The notes: generated by a model not told the origin, from the letters alone. A stretch of DNA of 64,000 bases from Sphingobacterium yanglingense (GCF_004363245.1 NZ_SNYV01000014.1:186001-250000); one strand, 5' to 3'. Counted from the first letter of the stretch, positions 29,091 to 38,641 are shown. Made by a program: numbers and translations.

Positions 29091-29981
29091 ATGCCGGTGA
29101 GATACGCAGCCATAGATATAGGGTCCAATGCAGTCCGATTGTTGATTGCTGATATTTTAGAAAAGAAAGAGGAGGTGGTTTATACGAAGAATACACTGCT
29201 TCGTGTGCCATTACGTTTGGGAGATGACGCTTTTATTGATAAGCGTATATCGATCGGTAAATTTCAGGATATGGTCAAAACCATGCGTGCTTTTAGAAAC
29301 CTAATGGATGTTTATAAAGTCACGGATTATATGGCCTGTGCCACATCGGCGATGCGGGACTCGGACAATGGGGCGGAGGTCGTTAAAGCTTGTCAGGAGG
29401 AGGGAATTGATATACAGATTGTGGATGGTGGGATAGAAGCTAAAATTATCTATAATTCTTATTTGAGCAATACCATCGACAAGACTAAAGTGTATTTGTA
29501 TATTGATGTTGGGGGAGGAAGTACAGAGATAACGCTATTTGCAAATGGTGAACTTGTTGACTCACAGTCTTTCAATTTGGGGACTATCCGTATATTGGAT
29601 AATCAAGATCAACCCGAGACCTGGGATAAAATGAGACGCTGGGTCAAGGAAAAAACAAGAGGTTATAAGAATATCTATGGCATAGGTACTGGTGGTAACA
29701 TTAATAAGCTGTCACGTATCGCAAATGAAAAGGGAGATAAACCGATGACTTATGCTAAGCTGAAGGCGATATTTGATCATCTGAATTCGTTTTCGTTAAA
29801 AGATCGTATCCATGAACTGGGATTGCGTTCAGATCGTGCTGATGTTATTATACCGGCTTCAGAAATTTTTCTAACGATTATGAAGGTGGGACATCTGAAA
29901 AACATTGTGGCTCCGCGAGTTGGATTGGTCGATGGAATTATTCAGACCCTTATTGATAAGAATTTTAAAAATAATAGGTAA
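29091..29981 (+). CDS. Ppx/GppA phosphatase family protein
   Basis: The 296-residue protein has the ASKHA-fold Ppx/GppA signatures: YAAIDIGSNAVRLLIAD near the start, MACATSAMRDSDNG, VYLYIDVGGGSTEITLF and IYGIGTGGNINKLSRI. The family removes terminal phosphate from polyphosphate or from pppGpp. The C-terminal HD domain of E. coli Ppx/GppA is absent, and this short form is common in Bacteroidota. Exopolyphosphatase or pppGpp phosphatase cannot be chosen from sequence alone. The tRNA-Leu promoter starts 7 bp after its stop. Confidence 0.88.
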   Translation: MPVRYAAIDIGSNAVRLLIADILEKKEEVVYTKNTLLRVPLRLGDDAFIDKRISIGKFQDMVKTMRAFRNLMDVYKVTDYMACATSAMRDSDNGAEVVKACQEEGIDIQIVDGGIEAKIIYNSYLSNTIDKTKVYLYIDVGGGSTEITLFANGELVDSQSFNLGTIRILDNQDQPETWDKMRRWVKEKTRGYKNIYGIGTGGNINKLSRIANEKGDKPMTYAKLKAIFDHLNSFSLKDRIHELGLRSDRADVIIPASEIFLTIMKVGHLKNIVAPRVGLVDGIIQTLIDKNFKNNR

Positions 29982-29988
29982 AAATAGC

Positions 29989-30018
29989 TTGTGACTTTAA
30001 AAAAAAGCTATATTTTTG
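29989..30018 (+). promoter_or_regulatory. tRNA-Leu promoter
   Basis: TTG (29989-29991), a 19-bp spacer and TATTTTTG (30011-30018) fit the Bacteroidota promoter. The tRNA begins 11 bp after the -7 box. Confidence 0.8.
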
Positions 30019-30028
30019 TCGGAGTAAT

Positions 30029-30112
30029 ACCCAGGTGGCGAAATTGGTAGACGCACCATCTTGAGGGGGTGGCGCTCGCAAGGGCGTGGCAGTTCGAATC
30101 TGCTTCTGGGTA
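30029..30112 (+). tRNA. tRNA-Leu (anticodon GAG)
   Basis: An 84-nt class II tRNA with a long variable arm. The acceptor stem pairs ACCCAGG (30029-30035) with TCTGGGT (30105-30111), discriminator A. The D-arm has GGTAGAC; the anticodon stem CCATC/GGTGG holds the loop TTGAGGG, anticodon GAG, reading CUC and CUU. The T-arm is GGCAG-TTCGAAT-CTGCT. CCA is not encoded. Confidence 0.96.
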
Positions 30113-30115
30113 CAG

Positions 30116-30146
30116 AAAAGGCGATTATTAAATAATCGCCTTTTTT
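30116..30146. terminator. Terminator after tRNA-Leu and the Fe-S gene
   Basis: AAAAGGCGATTATT (30116-30129) and AATAATCGCCTTTT (30131-30144) form a perfect stem with a one-base centre. It can serve the tRNA and the convergent Fe-S operon (stop at 30166). Confidence 0.92.
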
Positions 30147-30165
30147 ATGTGAATTCTTTTTTGAT

Positions 30166-30960
30166 TTAAAGATCATTAGCCTTTACGGTGATTTCGGCGA
30201 TATCGAGTACTTGTATTTCCTTTTCTTTTTCCTTGATCTTTACCCCGTCCTGTAGCATGGTCATACAGAATGGACATGCTGCAGCAACAACAGATGCTTT
30301 AGCCTCTATCACATCTTCTATACGCTCGATATTAATATCTTTTTTACCCGCTTCAGGCTCTTTGAACATCTGTGCGCCACCGGCTCCACAGCATAGGCCA
30401 TTACTTTTACAACGTTTGAGTTCGACTAGATCAGCGTCTAATACCTCCAGTGCTTTGCGGGGAGCTTCGTAAACTTCGTTGGCACGGCCAAGATAACAAG
30501 GGTCATGATATGTTATGCGCTTTCCTTTGAAGGTGTGCCCATCTGCTGGTTTTAGCTTGCCTTGCTCAATAAGTGACTGAATCAACTGGGTATGGTGGAT
30601 GACTTCGTAGTTGCCACCTAATTCAGGATATTCATTTTTTATGGTGTTGAAGCAATGCGGACATGCAGTTACTATTTTTTTAATTTCATAGCCATCGAGC
30701 ACTTGTATATTCATCATAGCCTGCATCTGGAATAGAAACTCATTGCCTGCGCGTTTGGCCGGGTCGCCAGTACAACTTTCTTCAGTACCTAGAATGGCAA
30801 ATTTGATACCTACATGTTGAAGTATTTTGCAGATATCTCTTGTGATACGCTGGGCTCTTTCGTCAAATGAGCCTGCGCAACCCACCCAGAATAATATATC
30901 AGGAGATTCGCCTTTAGCAACTAATTCGGCGACTGTGGGGACTTGTATTTGATTTTCCAT
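30166..30960 (-). CDS. Cysteine-rich (CCG-domain) Fe-S protein, HdrB/GlpC-like
   Basis: The 264-residue protein has two CCG domains as in heterodisulfide reductase HdrB/HdrD, GlpC and LutA. The Cys-bearing segments are WVGCAGSFDERA, VTACPHCFNTI, YHDPCYLGRANEVY, NGLCCGAGGAQMF and AAACPFCMTML. Such domains hold unusual Fe-S clusters and move electrons. The membrane Fe-S protein encoded 12 bp upstream in the operon is its likely partner. In Bacteroidota such pairs often accompany electron-transfer flavoproteins, feeding electrons to the quinone pool. The precise donor is not evident here. Confidence 0.85.
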   Translation of the reverse strand: MENQIQVPTVAELVAKGESPDILFWVGCAGSFDERAQRITRDICKILQHVGIKFAILGTEESCTGDPAKRAGNEFLFQMQAMMNIQVLDGYEIKKIVTACPHCFNTIKNEYPELGGNYEVIHHTQLIQSLIEQGKLKPADGHTFKGKRITYHDPCYLGRANEVYEAPRKALEVLDADLVELKRCKSNGLCCGAGGAQMFKEPEAGKKDINIERIEDVIEAKASVVAAACPFCMTMLQDGVKIKEKEKEIQVLDIAEITVKANDL

Positions 30961-30972
30961 GTTTAAGAGTCT

Positions 30973-32265
30973 TTATTGATTGGCCCAGTTAGCACGATCG
31001 GCTTGAGCATATTTCCAAGGGGCACCATTATTTTCCATATTTCCCAACATGACATTGATACTAGTGGGAGCTTTGGATTCTTCCATAACAGCGTATTGCC
31101 TTAAGCCCATAATGATTTCTAAAGGATTGATATTAACAGGACATTGCTCGACACAAGCATTACAGCTTGTACAGGCCCAGATTTCTTCTCGGCTTATATA
31201 GTTATCCAATAATGATTTTCCATCATCTACGAGGGATTTATTAGCGTCTATATTCTTTCCTATTTCCTCAATTCGGTCTCTGGTATCCATCATTATCTTA
31301 CGAGGAGATAACAATTTGCCTGTGATATTGGCTGGGCATGAGGAGGTACAACGACCACACTCGGTGCATGTATAAGCGTCCAGAAGATTTTTCCAAGTTA
31401 AGTCTGTAGCGTCTTTTACGCCAAATCTTGATACCTCACCACTAGGAGGAGGAAGACTTGGGTCTAACATGGCTTTCACTTCTTCGGTGACAGCGGGCAT
31501 ATTTTCAAATTTACCCTTTGGCTCCAATTTCGTAAAATACGTATTAGGAAAAGCGAGGATAATATGTAGGTGCTTTGATAAAGGAAGGTAGTTAAGAAAA
31601 GCTAATACCCCTAGAATATGGAACCACCAACAAAAACGTTCTATAAATATCAAACCGTCTAATGAGCTTGGTAGTAAAGGCAGCAAAGCTGTACTGATAG
31701 GGAATGCCCCAACTGTGGTGTAGTGTGGATGTCCTAGTAATTGTAACTTTTGATCTGCACCATTCATTAGTAAGAATGCAGCCATAAGTAAAATCTCCGT
31801 GATCAGGATGATATTCGCATCGGTTTTGGGCCAATTGTTCAACTCCGGCTGATTTAATCTTTTTAGCTTAAGAATGTTCCGTCTGATCAAGAAAATTACA
31901 CAGGATAATAGGACGAGTAGGGCTAGTATTTCGAAACTGTATATTAGAAAGTTATAGAATCCCCCCATAAAAGAAAGTGCACGATGGGTGCCAAATATCC
32001 CATCAATTACAATTTCTAGCATTTCGATGTTGATGATACAGAAACCTATATACACGCAGAGGTGAAGTAGTGCCGGTATAGGCCGCTTGAACATTTTCTT
32101 TTGACCGAATGCTACTAGTAGCATTGTCTTCAAACGTTCAGAAGGATTGTCAAAACGATTGAGTGTCTTGCCAAGTCTGATGTTTCTGTAAATCTTTGCT
32201 GAATTCCTGTAAAAAAAGAATCCCGCAGCAAGAAATAGTACTGTAAATATCAATTGACCAATCAT
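30973..32265 (-). CDS. Membrane protein with two [4Fe-4S] sites, HdrE/HdrC-like fusion
   Basis: The 430-residue protein starts with a membrane helix, then several hydrophobic helices (about 65-130 and 155-235) like a NarI/HdrE cytochrome-b type membrane anchor. A cytoplasmic dicluster ferredoxin domain follows: C300-x2-C-x2-C-x3-C310 (CTECGRCTSSCP) and C365-x2-C-x2-C-x3-C375 (CTSCNACVEQCP). It probably couples the partner CCG-domain protein to the menaquinone pool. His residues that could bind haem (H68, H94, H216, H232 and others) are in the membrane part. It is the first gene of the pair. Confidence 0.85.
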   Translation of the reverse strand: MIGQLIFTVLFLAAGFFFYRNSAKIYRNIRLGKTLNRFDNPSERLKTMLLVAFGQKKMFKRPIPALLHLCVYIGFCIINIEMLEIVIDGIFGTHRALSFMGGFYNFLIYSFEILALLVLLSCVIFLIRRNILKLKRLNQPELNNWPKTDANIILITEILLMAAFLLMNGADQKLQLLGHPHYTTVGAFPISTALLPLLPSSLDGLIFIERFCWWFHILGVLAFLNYLPLSKHLHIILAFPNTYFTKLEPKGKFENMPAVTEEVKAMLDPSLPPPSGEVSRFGVKDATDLTWKNLLDAYTCTECGRCTSSCPANITGKLLSPRKIMMDTRDRIEEIGKNIDANKSLVDDGKSLLDNYISREEIWACTSCNACVEQCPVNINPLEIIMGLRQYAVMEESKAPTSINVMLGNMENNGAPWKYAQADRANWANQ

Positions 32266-32447
32266 AGTTGTATAATCAGGTTTAAAACAAATATAATTAA
32301 ATATATGTAATATTATGCGGGCATAATATACATTTAGAAGGATTAAAAATTAGTTGGATAAATTCCAACGGATATGCCTAGAGCCTCTATTAAAGTCCTT
32401 TATCTAAAAAAAAATAATATTTTATTCTTTGTTTTAGATAAAACTAT

Positions 32448-32467
32448 TATATTCGTTTACGTACACG
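32448..32467 (+). promoter_or_regulatory. Operator 1 (susC promoter)
   Basis: CGTTTACGTACACG (32454-32467) is one base off the perfect palindrome CGTGTACGTACACG. It overlaps the end of a -7-like box TATATTCG (32448-32455) and is 137 bp before susC. The same motif occurs at three other promoters of this locus, around the LacI-family gene. The remainder of the 338-bp gap (32266-32603) is AT-rich with no recognisable feature beyond a short TAAAGCTTTA dyad. Confidence 0.75.
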
Positions 32468-32603
32468 ATTATGTTTTAAAGCTTTATAAACCAATTGTTA
32501 GCTTAAAGCCTAAGAATTGTTATGGTAGATATGAGTAGAAGTGCTTGTATTTACCTTTAATACAGTAACCAGTTTAAATAATTAAAACTATAAATTTAGT
32601 ATT

Positions 32604-35600
32604 ATGAGATCAAAAGTTTGCATGCTTTGTATCTTTTTGGGCTCACCATTTTTAAATCAATCCGCGGCATATGCTGCCGATAATGCATTTAATGTTAGTT
32701 TGGTGATTTCTCAAGAGAGACTTTCAGGGAAGGTTGTCGATAATGAAGGCAACGTCCTTAGGGGAGTGAGTGTTAAAGTCAAAAATACGACACAGTCTGT
32801 AGGGACTAACGTCGATGGTTTTTTTGAGCTTTCAGGACAACTTATCGGTAAGACTCTTGTGTTTTCAAGTGTCGGGTACGTACCAAAAGAAGTTTTAGTG
32901 ACTGATTTAAGTGTTTTGAAGGTTGTCCTCGAACTCGATGAGGGGAATCTTGAAGAGGTTGTAGTGGTCGGTTATGGTACTCAGAAGAGAAAGGAACTGA
33001 CAGGATCAATTTCTTCCATTAAATCGACGGACTTAGAAAAAGTAGCCAGTAACTCTTTTACAGGTGCAATACAAGGTAAGGTACCTGGCGTTACAATTAC
33101 TAACACTAGTGGAGCGCCAGGAGGAGCTAGTTCTGTAAGGATTCGTGGTGTGGGAACTACTGGTGGAAATCAACCTTTGTATGTTATAGATGGATTTCCA
33201 GTTGGAGGTAGTAATATGTCTATTAGTGGAAGTTCGGATCAAGTTGACGGGATGTCGATTGTGAATCCGAATGATATAGAGTCCATAGAAGTGCTGAAAG
33301 ATGCTGCTGCGGCGTCTATTTATGGAGCACGTGCGGCAAATGGAGTTATTTTGATTACAACCAAACGAGGGAAAGACGGTGTAAGTTCAGCGGATCTTAG
33401 TACATATACAGGCTTTCAGGAGCTTTGGAAAAAGCCGAAGTTTCTGAATGCAGAACAGTTTGCAACGCTAGCAAACGAACTGTTTAAGAATTCAAATATG
33501 ACCCCTAACCCAGAGTGGGCCAATCCATCGGCACTAGGAGTGGGTACGAATTGGATTGATGAAGTCTTTCGGACTGCACCTGTACATAACGTGGATTTGT
33601 CAGTGATGGGGGGGAATCAAAAAGTTAAGAATGCATTGTCTGTAGGTTATCGTGACCAATTAGGAACACTTATAGAGACGTGGAACAAACGTTATACAGG
33701 ACGTGCTAATGTTGACATCCAAGCTAACGAACGCTTGAAATTTGGGGGTAGTCTAGCCTTTGCTTATACGAATGGAAAAGGGTTACAGAATGAAGATTTC
33801 AGGCTTGGTATATTTAATTTGGCTCAGCAATTTTATCCAACGTTGGGACTAGAAGATGTTGTGAATGGTTCCTCTGCATATTATTCCACGCAAGGGGACA
33901 ATCCTTACCTACGCGCTAAATCTGGAGAAAAGAAGCTTCGCAATATGCGATTGTACGGGAATGCATTTGGCGAATTTATTATTATCCCTGGATTAACATT
34001 TAAGTCGAGTATCGGACTAGATTATGCCGCTAATCGTACGAGTAGTTGGGAGCCTAAAGTTCAACGTGGATTCTATAGTAACCCGCTTGCAACACTGACT
34101 GAAACCCAAACCCAAGGTTTAAACTGGTTGATAGAGAACACGCTAAACTATAGTAAGCAATTCGATAAGCATAATCTTTCTGCTGTAGTTGGTCAGACTG
34201 CTCAGCGTAATGCGAGTGACTGGATTTCGATTACGGCCAGAGATTTTCAAAATGAGACCATCCGAGTGGTAAATACCAGTTCAGATGCGAATCGTAGAGG
34301 AACAGGAACAGGATCTGTATATACATTGGCTTCTTATTTGGGCCGTGTTAATTATTCATATGCTAATAAGTATTTGTTTTCGGCTAGTATCCGTCGTGAT
34401 GGTTCATCTAATTTTGGACCTTCTTATAAGTGGGGGAATTTTCCTTCGGTGTCCGCAGGGTGGAATATTTCGGATGAAGATTTTTTCAATCAGTCTGGTC
34501 CCGTTAATAGTCTGAAGTTACGTGCTAGTTGGGGACAATTAGGTAACGATGCAATTGGCGCGTTCGGCTATTCGAGTACATTTGGATTAGGAAGAGTAAT
34601 CGATAATTACATTTTGGGTGCAGAACAGGGATTGGTCACTGGCGCAAGCATGATCCGACCGGGAAATATGGATCTGAAATGGGAGACGAGCGAGCAACTT
34701 AATTTCGGAGTGGATGCTACATTTTTGAATAATAAAGGTTATTTGACGGCAGAGTATTACATCAAGGATACACGAGATATGTTGGTGAGTCTTCCTGTCT
34801 CGTTGGAAGCAGGTTTTGAGATAGCCCCATCTGTAAATGGTGGCAAGATTCGTAATTCTGGATTTGAACTATTGGTAGGATATGCTGGAGGAAGTGCTTT
34901 CAAGTATGATGTGAGTGTCAACTTGTCAACTTTAAAAAATGAAGTATTATCCATGGGCGCTGGAAATCCAATATCTGGTCCTTTAGTAGGCTTCACTAGT
35001 ATGAACAGTTCTTACACGCAGGTAGGCCAGCCGATAGGATATTTTCGAGGATATATCGTGGATGGAATCTATCAGAACGATGCTGATGTCGATAAATCCT
35101 TTCAACCTAATGCTTCGGCGGGGGATTTTAAATTCCGTGACGTAAATGGAGATCGTAAGCTAACAGATGATGATCGTGTTATGTTAGGCAATCCATGGCC
35201 AAAATTGACTTACGGTATGAATATGGATTTTTCATATAAAGGTTTTGACTTGAACTTGCTTTTGCAGGGGGTAGCGGGTAATGATATTTTTCATGTTAAC
35301 AAATTTTCTACTTACCCTATCAAGTATTTTGGAGGTAGTGGGGTAATCAATGCTTCTGCTGATGTATTGAATCGATGGACTCCGGAAACAGGAGGGAATA
35401 CGGTACCTATCTTAAAATATACGGACTTGAATGGTAACTATGCAAATCTATCTTCATTTTACATTGAGGATGGTGCCTATTTACGTTTACGAAACGTAAC
35501 CTTAGGATATAGTTTGCCCGCTACATTATTTGAAAATAGTAAAATGATTAAGCGTGTACGTGTATATAGCTCTATACAGAATGCATTTACAATTACGAAG

Positions 35601-35714
35601 TATAGTGGTTTCGATCCTGAGATAGGTTCTACAAATCCGTTAGCCTCTGGAGTAGACGATGGAGTGTACCCAGTGCCAAGAACATATATGTTTGGATTGA
35701 AAGTAGGTTTTTAA
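32604..35714 (+). CDS. SusC/RagA-family TonB-dependent receptor of the amino-sugar locus
   Basis: The 1036-residue protein has a signal peptide (to about AAYA, residue 24), a carboxypeptidase-regulatory-like domain (about 38-115, ERLSGKVVDNEGNVLRGVSV) and the TonB-box region EEVVVVGYGTQKRKELTGSI. The plug domain has QPLYVIDGFPV and IEVLKDAAAASIYGARAANGVILITT, and a barrel ends with a C-terminal Phe (GLKVGF). It imports the locus substrate across the outer membrane with the SusD-like lid 17 bp downstream. Operator 1 lies in its promoter. A run of seven G bases occurs at 33608-33614. Confidence 0.95.
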   Translation: MRSKVCMLCIFLGSPFLNQSAAYAADNAFNVSLVISQERLSGKVVDNEGNVLRGVSVKVKNTTQSVGTNVDGFFELSGQLIGKTLVFSSVGYVPKEVLVTDLSVLKVVLELDEGNLEEVVVVGYGTQKRKELTGSISSIKSTDLEKVASNSFTGAIQGKVPGVTITNTSGAPGGASSVRIRGVGTTGGNQPLYVIDGFPVGGSNMSISGSSDQVDGMSIVNPNDIESIEVLKDAAAASIYGARAANGVILITTKRGKDGVSSADLSTYTGFQELWKKPKFLNAEQFATLANELFKNSNMTPNPEWANPSALGVGTNWIDEVFRTAPVHNVDLSVMGGNQKVKNALSVGYRDQLGTLIETWNKRYTGRANVDIQANERLKFGGSLAFAYTNGKGLQNEDFRLGIFNLAQQFYPTLGLEDVVNGSSAYYSTQGDNPYLRAKSGEKKLRNMRLYGNAFGEFIIIPGLTFKSSIGLDYAANRTSSWEPKVQRGFYSNPLATLTETQTQGLNWLIENTLNYSKQFDKHNLSAVVGQTAQRNASDWISITARDFQNETIRVVNTSSDANRRGTGTGSVYTLASYLGRVNYSYANKYLFSASIRRDGSSNFGPSYKWGNFPSVSAGWNISDEDFFNQSGPVNSLKLRASWGQLGNDAIGAFGYSSTFGLGRVIDNYILGAEQGLVTGASMIRPGNMDLKWETSEQLNFGVDATFLNNKGYLTAEYYIKDTRDMLVSLPVSLEAGFEIAPSVNGGKIRNSGFELLVGYAGGSAFKYDVSVNLSTLKNEVLSMGAGNPISGPLVGFTSMNSSYTQVGQPIGYFRGYIVDGIYQNDADVDKSFQPNASAGDFKFRDVNGDRKLTDDDRVMLGNPWPKLTYGMNMDFSYKGFDLNLLLQGVAGNDIFHVNKFSTYPIKYFGGSGVINASADVLNRWTPETGGNTVPILKYTDLNGNYANLSSFYIEDGAYLRLRNVTLGYSLPATLFENSKMIKRVRVYSSIQNAFTITKYSGFDPEIGSTNPLASGVDDGVYPVPRTYMFGLKVGF

Positions 35715-35731
35715 TTAGTTGATAAAATAAT

Positions 35732-37249
35732 ATGAAACAGGTGAAAAATATTGTTCTGTTTGCTTTGTTGAGCACAGTAACAGCATGTAGTGATAGTTTT
35801 CTTTCATTGTCTCCGACGGATACGTTGGTAGAAGATAAGTTCTTTGTCAATATTTCGGATGCAGAGGCAGCATTAGTGGGGGTATATGGGACATTACAGA
35901 AAGAAGAGGCTTTTTCAAATGTGCGGGATGCAGCAGATATTGAATGGGCAATCTCCGGAGATATGTATGAGATGGATAGAAGCGCTAACCGTATCGAGTT
36001 GCACTCTTTGGTGTTTCCGTCTACGAATACGATCTTAAAAGATATGTACACCGCTGCATACATTGGTATAGGTCGGGCTAATATGGTGATAGCAAAAGTG
36101 TCTGCAATGAAAGATGTGGATGAAAAATCCCAAAAGCAAATAATTGCACAGGCTAAGTTTATCCGTGCATTGTTCTACTATCGTCTAGTTACCTATTTTG
36201 GGGGTGTTCCATTGATAGATACGCCTTTAGATGCAAGTTCGAATCTTCAGATACCTCGGGCTAAAGCAACAGAGGTCTGGGCATTTGTTGAAAAAGATCT
36301 TCAGGAAGCTAAAGTCGATTTGCCGATTAGATGGGACGCTAAGAATGTTGGAAAAGTAACGTCGGGGGCATGTAAAGCGTTGTTGGGAAAGGCTTTTCTA
36401 TGGCAAAAGAAATATCCCAATGTCATTACTGTTACGGAGGAGTTGTTTGATGAACAACGGTATAAACTACTTGATGAGTATCGTTCGGTTTTTATGGAGA
36501 GCAATGAAAATAATGATGAAATATTGTTCTCGACCCAGTTTAAGGAAAGTGTAGACGCTGAAGGAAATAACTTGGTAAAACGTACAGCACCTCGTGGTGC
36601 ACCTGCTGAATTTACCGGAGGCCAAGCTTGGAGTAATTTTGTTCCACAACAACACTGGGTGAATTCTCATGAAAAAGATGGGAATGGCCGGATCAAAGAC
36701 AAGCGGTATTGGGCTTCAATTATAGGTCCTGGCGAGAAACATCAAGATATGCCCGCCTTTGTGATGCCTACAAATGTACCTGCAGGTTGGTCACACTCAG
36801 GATTTATTATGACCAAGTATTGGCAGAAACCAACTTTGGTCAACTCTGGAGTCAATGCTCCAGTAATCCGTTTTGCTGAAGTTCTTCTTAACTATGCCGA
36901 AGCATTAAATGAAGAAAATCGAGGAGATGACGCTATTGAAGAAGTTAATAGAATTCGTACAAGGGCAGGCCTCGATGATTTACCGAATGGCTTGGTCAAA
37001 AGCGAAGTATTGGATGCAATTTTTAAAGAACGTCGTATGGAGTTTATCTGGGAACCTACTGGAGGTTTTTCTGATTTGAATAGGAGCGGACGTTTTCTCA
37101 AGTTTATTGCTGCTGAAAGGCCAAATTATAATGAATTAAATGTAGCACAAAAGCCTTGGTTAAATACTACCCCTATAGTGTTTCCTATCCCTAGGGACGC
37201 GTGGGATAGAAACAAAGCCTTAGAGCAGAATGAGCATTATAGTTTCTAA
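35732..37249 (+). CDS. SusD/RagB-family substrate-binding lipoprotein
   Basis: The 505-residue protein has a lipoprotein signal with Cys19 (STVTACSDSF) and the SusD N-terminal segment LSPTDTLVEDKFFVNISDAEAALVGVYG. A TPR-like helical core includes AQAKFIRALFYYRLVTYFGGVPL and VIRFAEVLLNYAEALNE. The C-terminal IFKERRMEFIWEPTGGFSDLNRSGR segment is the classic SusD/RagB signature. It binds the substrate at the cell surface together with the SusC partner. A perfect 18-bp hairpin follows the stop. Confidence 0.95.
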   Translation: MKQVKNIVLFALLSTVTACSDSFLSLSPTDTLVEDKFFVNISDAEAALVGVYGTLQKEEAFSNVRDAADIEWAISGDMYEMDRSANRIELHSLVFPSTNTILKDMYTAAYIGIGRANMVIAKVSAMKDVDEKSQKQIIAQAKFIRALFYYRLVTYFGGVPLIDTPLDASSNLQIPRAKATEVWAFVEKDLQEAKVDLPIRWDAKNVGKVTSGACKALLGKAFLWQKKYPNVITVTEELFDEQRYKLLDEYRSVFMESNENNDEILFSTQFKESVDAEGNNLVKRTAPRGAPAEFTGGQAWSNFVPQQHWVNSHEKDGNGRIKDKRYWASIIGPGEKHQDMPAFVMPTNVPAGWSHSGFIMTKYWQKPTLVNSGVNAPVIRFAEVLLNYAEALNEENRGDDAIEEVNRIRTRAGLDDLPNGLVKSEVLDAIFKERRMEFIWEPTGGFSDLNRSGRFLKFIAAERPNYNELNVAQKPWLNTTPIVFPIPRDAWDRNKALEQNEHYSF

Positions 37250-37280
37250 CAGATACTAGTTCTACCTAAAGTTTATTCGA

Positions 37281-37321
37281 AGAATTCTCTTATATACCCT
37301 TCAGGTATATAAGAGAATTCT
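37281..37321. other. Perfect 18-bp hairpin after susD
   Basis: AGAATTCTCTTATATACC (37281-37298) and its exact complement (37304-37321) with a 5-nt loop. There is no T run, so it may be a transcript-end or RNA-stability element between the susCD mRNA and the nagA promoter instead of a classic terminator. Confidence 0.7.
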
Positions 37322-37379
37322 CTATGAGGTAAATTAAATTAAAAGGATAAAGTTTATATCCTCTAAAATAGAAGTTTCC

Positions 37380-37422
37380 TTGTTTTGATAATAAAGAAGT
37401 TGTATTTTCGTGTACGTACACA
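37380..37422 (+). promoter_or_regulatory. nagA promoter with operator 2
   Basis: TTG (37380-37382), a 20-bp spacer and TATTTTCG (37403-37410) form a likely promoter. The operator CGTGTACGTACACA (37409-37422) contains the perfect 12-bp dyad GTGTACGTACAC and starts inside the -7 box, the classical place for a repressor. Confidence 0.8.
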
Positions 37423-37442
37423 GTAGTGCTATTAACCAAATA

Positions 37443-38639
37443 ATGAAGAAGACGTTATATCATAATGCTCAAGTAATTCTACATGATAGTATTGAATGGG
37501 GAGCAGTCCTTGTAGAGGGGAAGAAAATAAAGCGTGTTATCGGAGAAAAGGACCTCGATCTTAGCGAGTTTGAAGGTGTTGAATTTATTGATGTGGAAGG
37601 AAACTATCTCTCCCCTGGTTTTATTGATATTCATGTACATGGGGGCGGAGGGTACGATTTTATGGATGGAACGGAAGAAGCTTTTCGTGAAATAGCTATT
37701 GTACATGCTAAACATGGGACGACAGCTATTGTCCCCACCACACTTACTACTACAACTGAAAGGCTTGAAGATACATTGAATAGTTATGCGAAGGTGAGAG
37801 ATGAAGTTATCAATGGTGCCGAATTCTTAGGGATGCATTTGGAAGGGCCTTATTTTGCGTTGACACAACGTGGGGCTCAAGATCCGCGATATATCCGTAA
37901 ACCTGACCCTAGAGAATACCGGTATTTGATTGAAAATTACGCAGGTATTGTACGATGGAGCGCTGCTCCTGAATTAGAAGGAGCTTTGGAATTTGGTGCA
38001 TATCTATCTGAAAAGGGAATTATTGCAGCTGTGGCTCATACGGATGCGGTCTATGAAGATGTTGTAGCAGCTCATAAAGTTGGTTTTAATCTCATGACTC
38101 ATTTCTATTCTGCAATGTCTGGAGTCAGTAGACGCAATGCCTTTAGATACGCGGGAGTTGTGGAGGCTGGCTATCTCATCGATGATTTTGATTTAGAGTT
38201 AATTGCTGATGGTATTCATCTACCAGATCCTTTGTTGCGCTTGATATACAAGGTCAAGGGGCCAGATAGGATGGTACTCGTTACTGATGCGATGCGGGCG
38301 GCGGGTACTAATGTGAGCGAATCCGTACTAGGCAGTTTTGATGACGGTCTGGAGGTGCTTGTTGAAGATGGAGTAGCAAAATTGAAAGACCGTTCCGCTT
38401 TTGCGGGTTCTGTGGCGACGGCAGATCGATTGATACGAACGATGCTGAAACTGGGGGATATTCCTCTAGAAGAAGTGATACAGATGATCACTTTTAATCC
38501 CGCTAGAGTAATGAAAGTTGCAGATAGAAAAGGGGCTATTGAAGTAGGGAAGGACGCTGATATGGTGATTTTTGACGATGATGTAAATGTTCAGATGACA
38601 ATAGTCAATGGAAGAATCGTATACCAATTAAATAAATAA
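37443..38639 (+). CDS. nagA: N-acetylglucosamine-6-phosphate deacetylase-like amidohydrolase
   Basis: The 398-residue protein is a NagA-family metal-dependent amidohydrolase. Metal and active-site positions are H64-x-H66 (DIHVHGGGGYDFMD), E134 (MHLEGPYF), H199 (AVAHTDA), H220 (THFYSAMSG) and the catalytic D282 (VTDAMRAAG). NagA removes acetate from GlcNAc-6-phosphate in the cytoplasm. The canonical HLxNAM substrate loop reads HFYSAM here, Ser for Asn, so the exact acetamido sugar is uncertain. A GTG start at 37410 would lie inside the operator; ATG at 37443 is chosen. The deaminase-like gene follows after 2 bp. Confidence 0.85.
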   Translation: MKKTLYHNAQVILHDSIEWGAVLVEGKKIKRVIGEKDLDLSEFEGVEFIDVEGNYLSPGFIDIHVHGGGGYDFMDGTEEAFREIAIVHAKHGTTAIVPTTLTTTTERLEDTLNSYAKVRDEVINGAEFLGMHLEGPYFALTQRGAQDPRYIRKPDPREYRYLIENYAGIVRWSAAPELEGALEFGAYLSEKGIIAAVAHTDAVYEDVVAAHKVGFNLMTHFYSAMSGVSRRNAFRYAGVVEAGYLIDDFDLELIADGIHLPDPLLRLIYKVKGPDRMVLVTDAMRAAGTNVSESVLGSFDDGLEVLVEDGVAKLKDRSAFAGSVATADRLIRTMLKLGDIPLEEVIQMITFNPARVMKVADRKGAIEVGKDADMVIFDDDVNVQMTIVNGRIVYQLNK

Positions 38640-38641
38640 TT

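Noticed and set aside
37410..37442. GTG start for nagA at 37410
   Set aside because: It falls inside the operator and just at the end of the -7 box, before any possible transcript start; ATG at 37443 fits NagA alignments.
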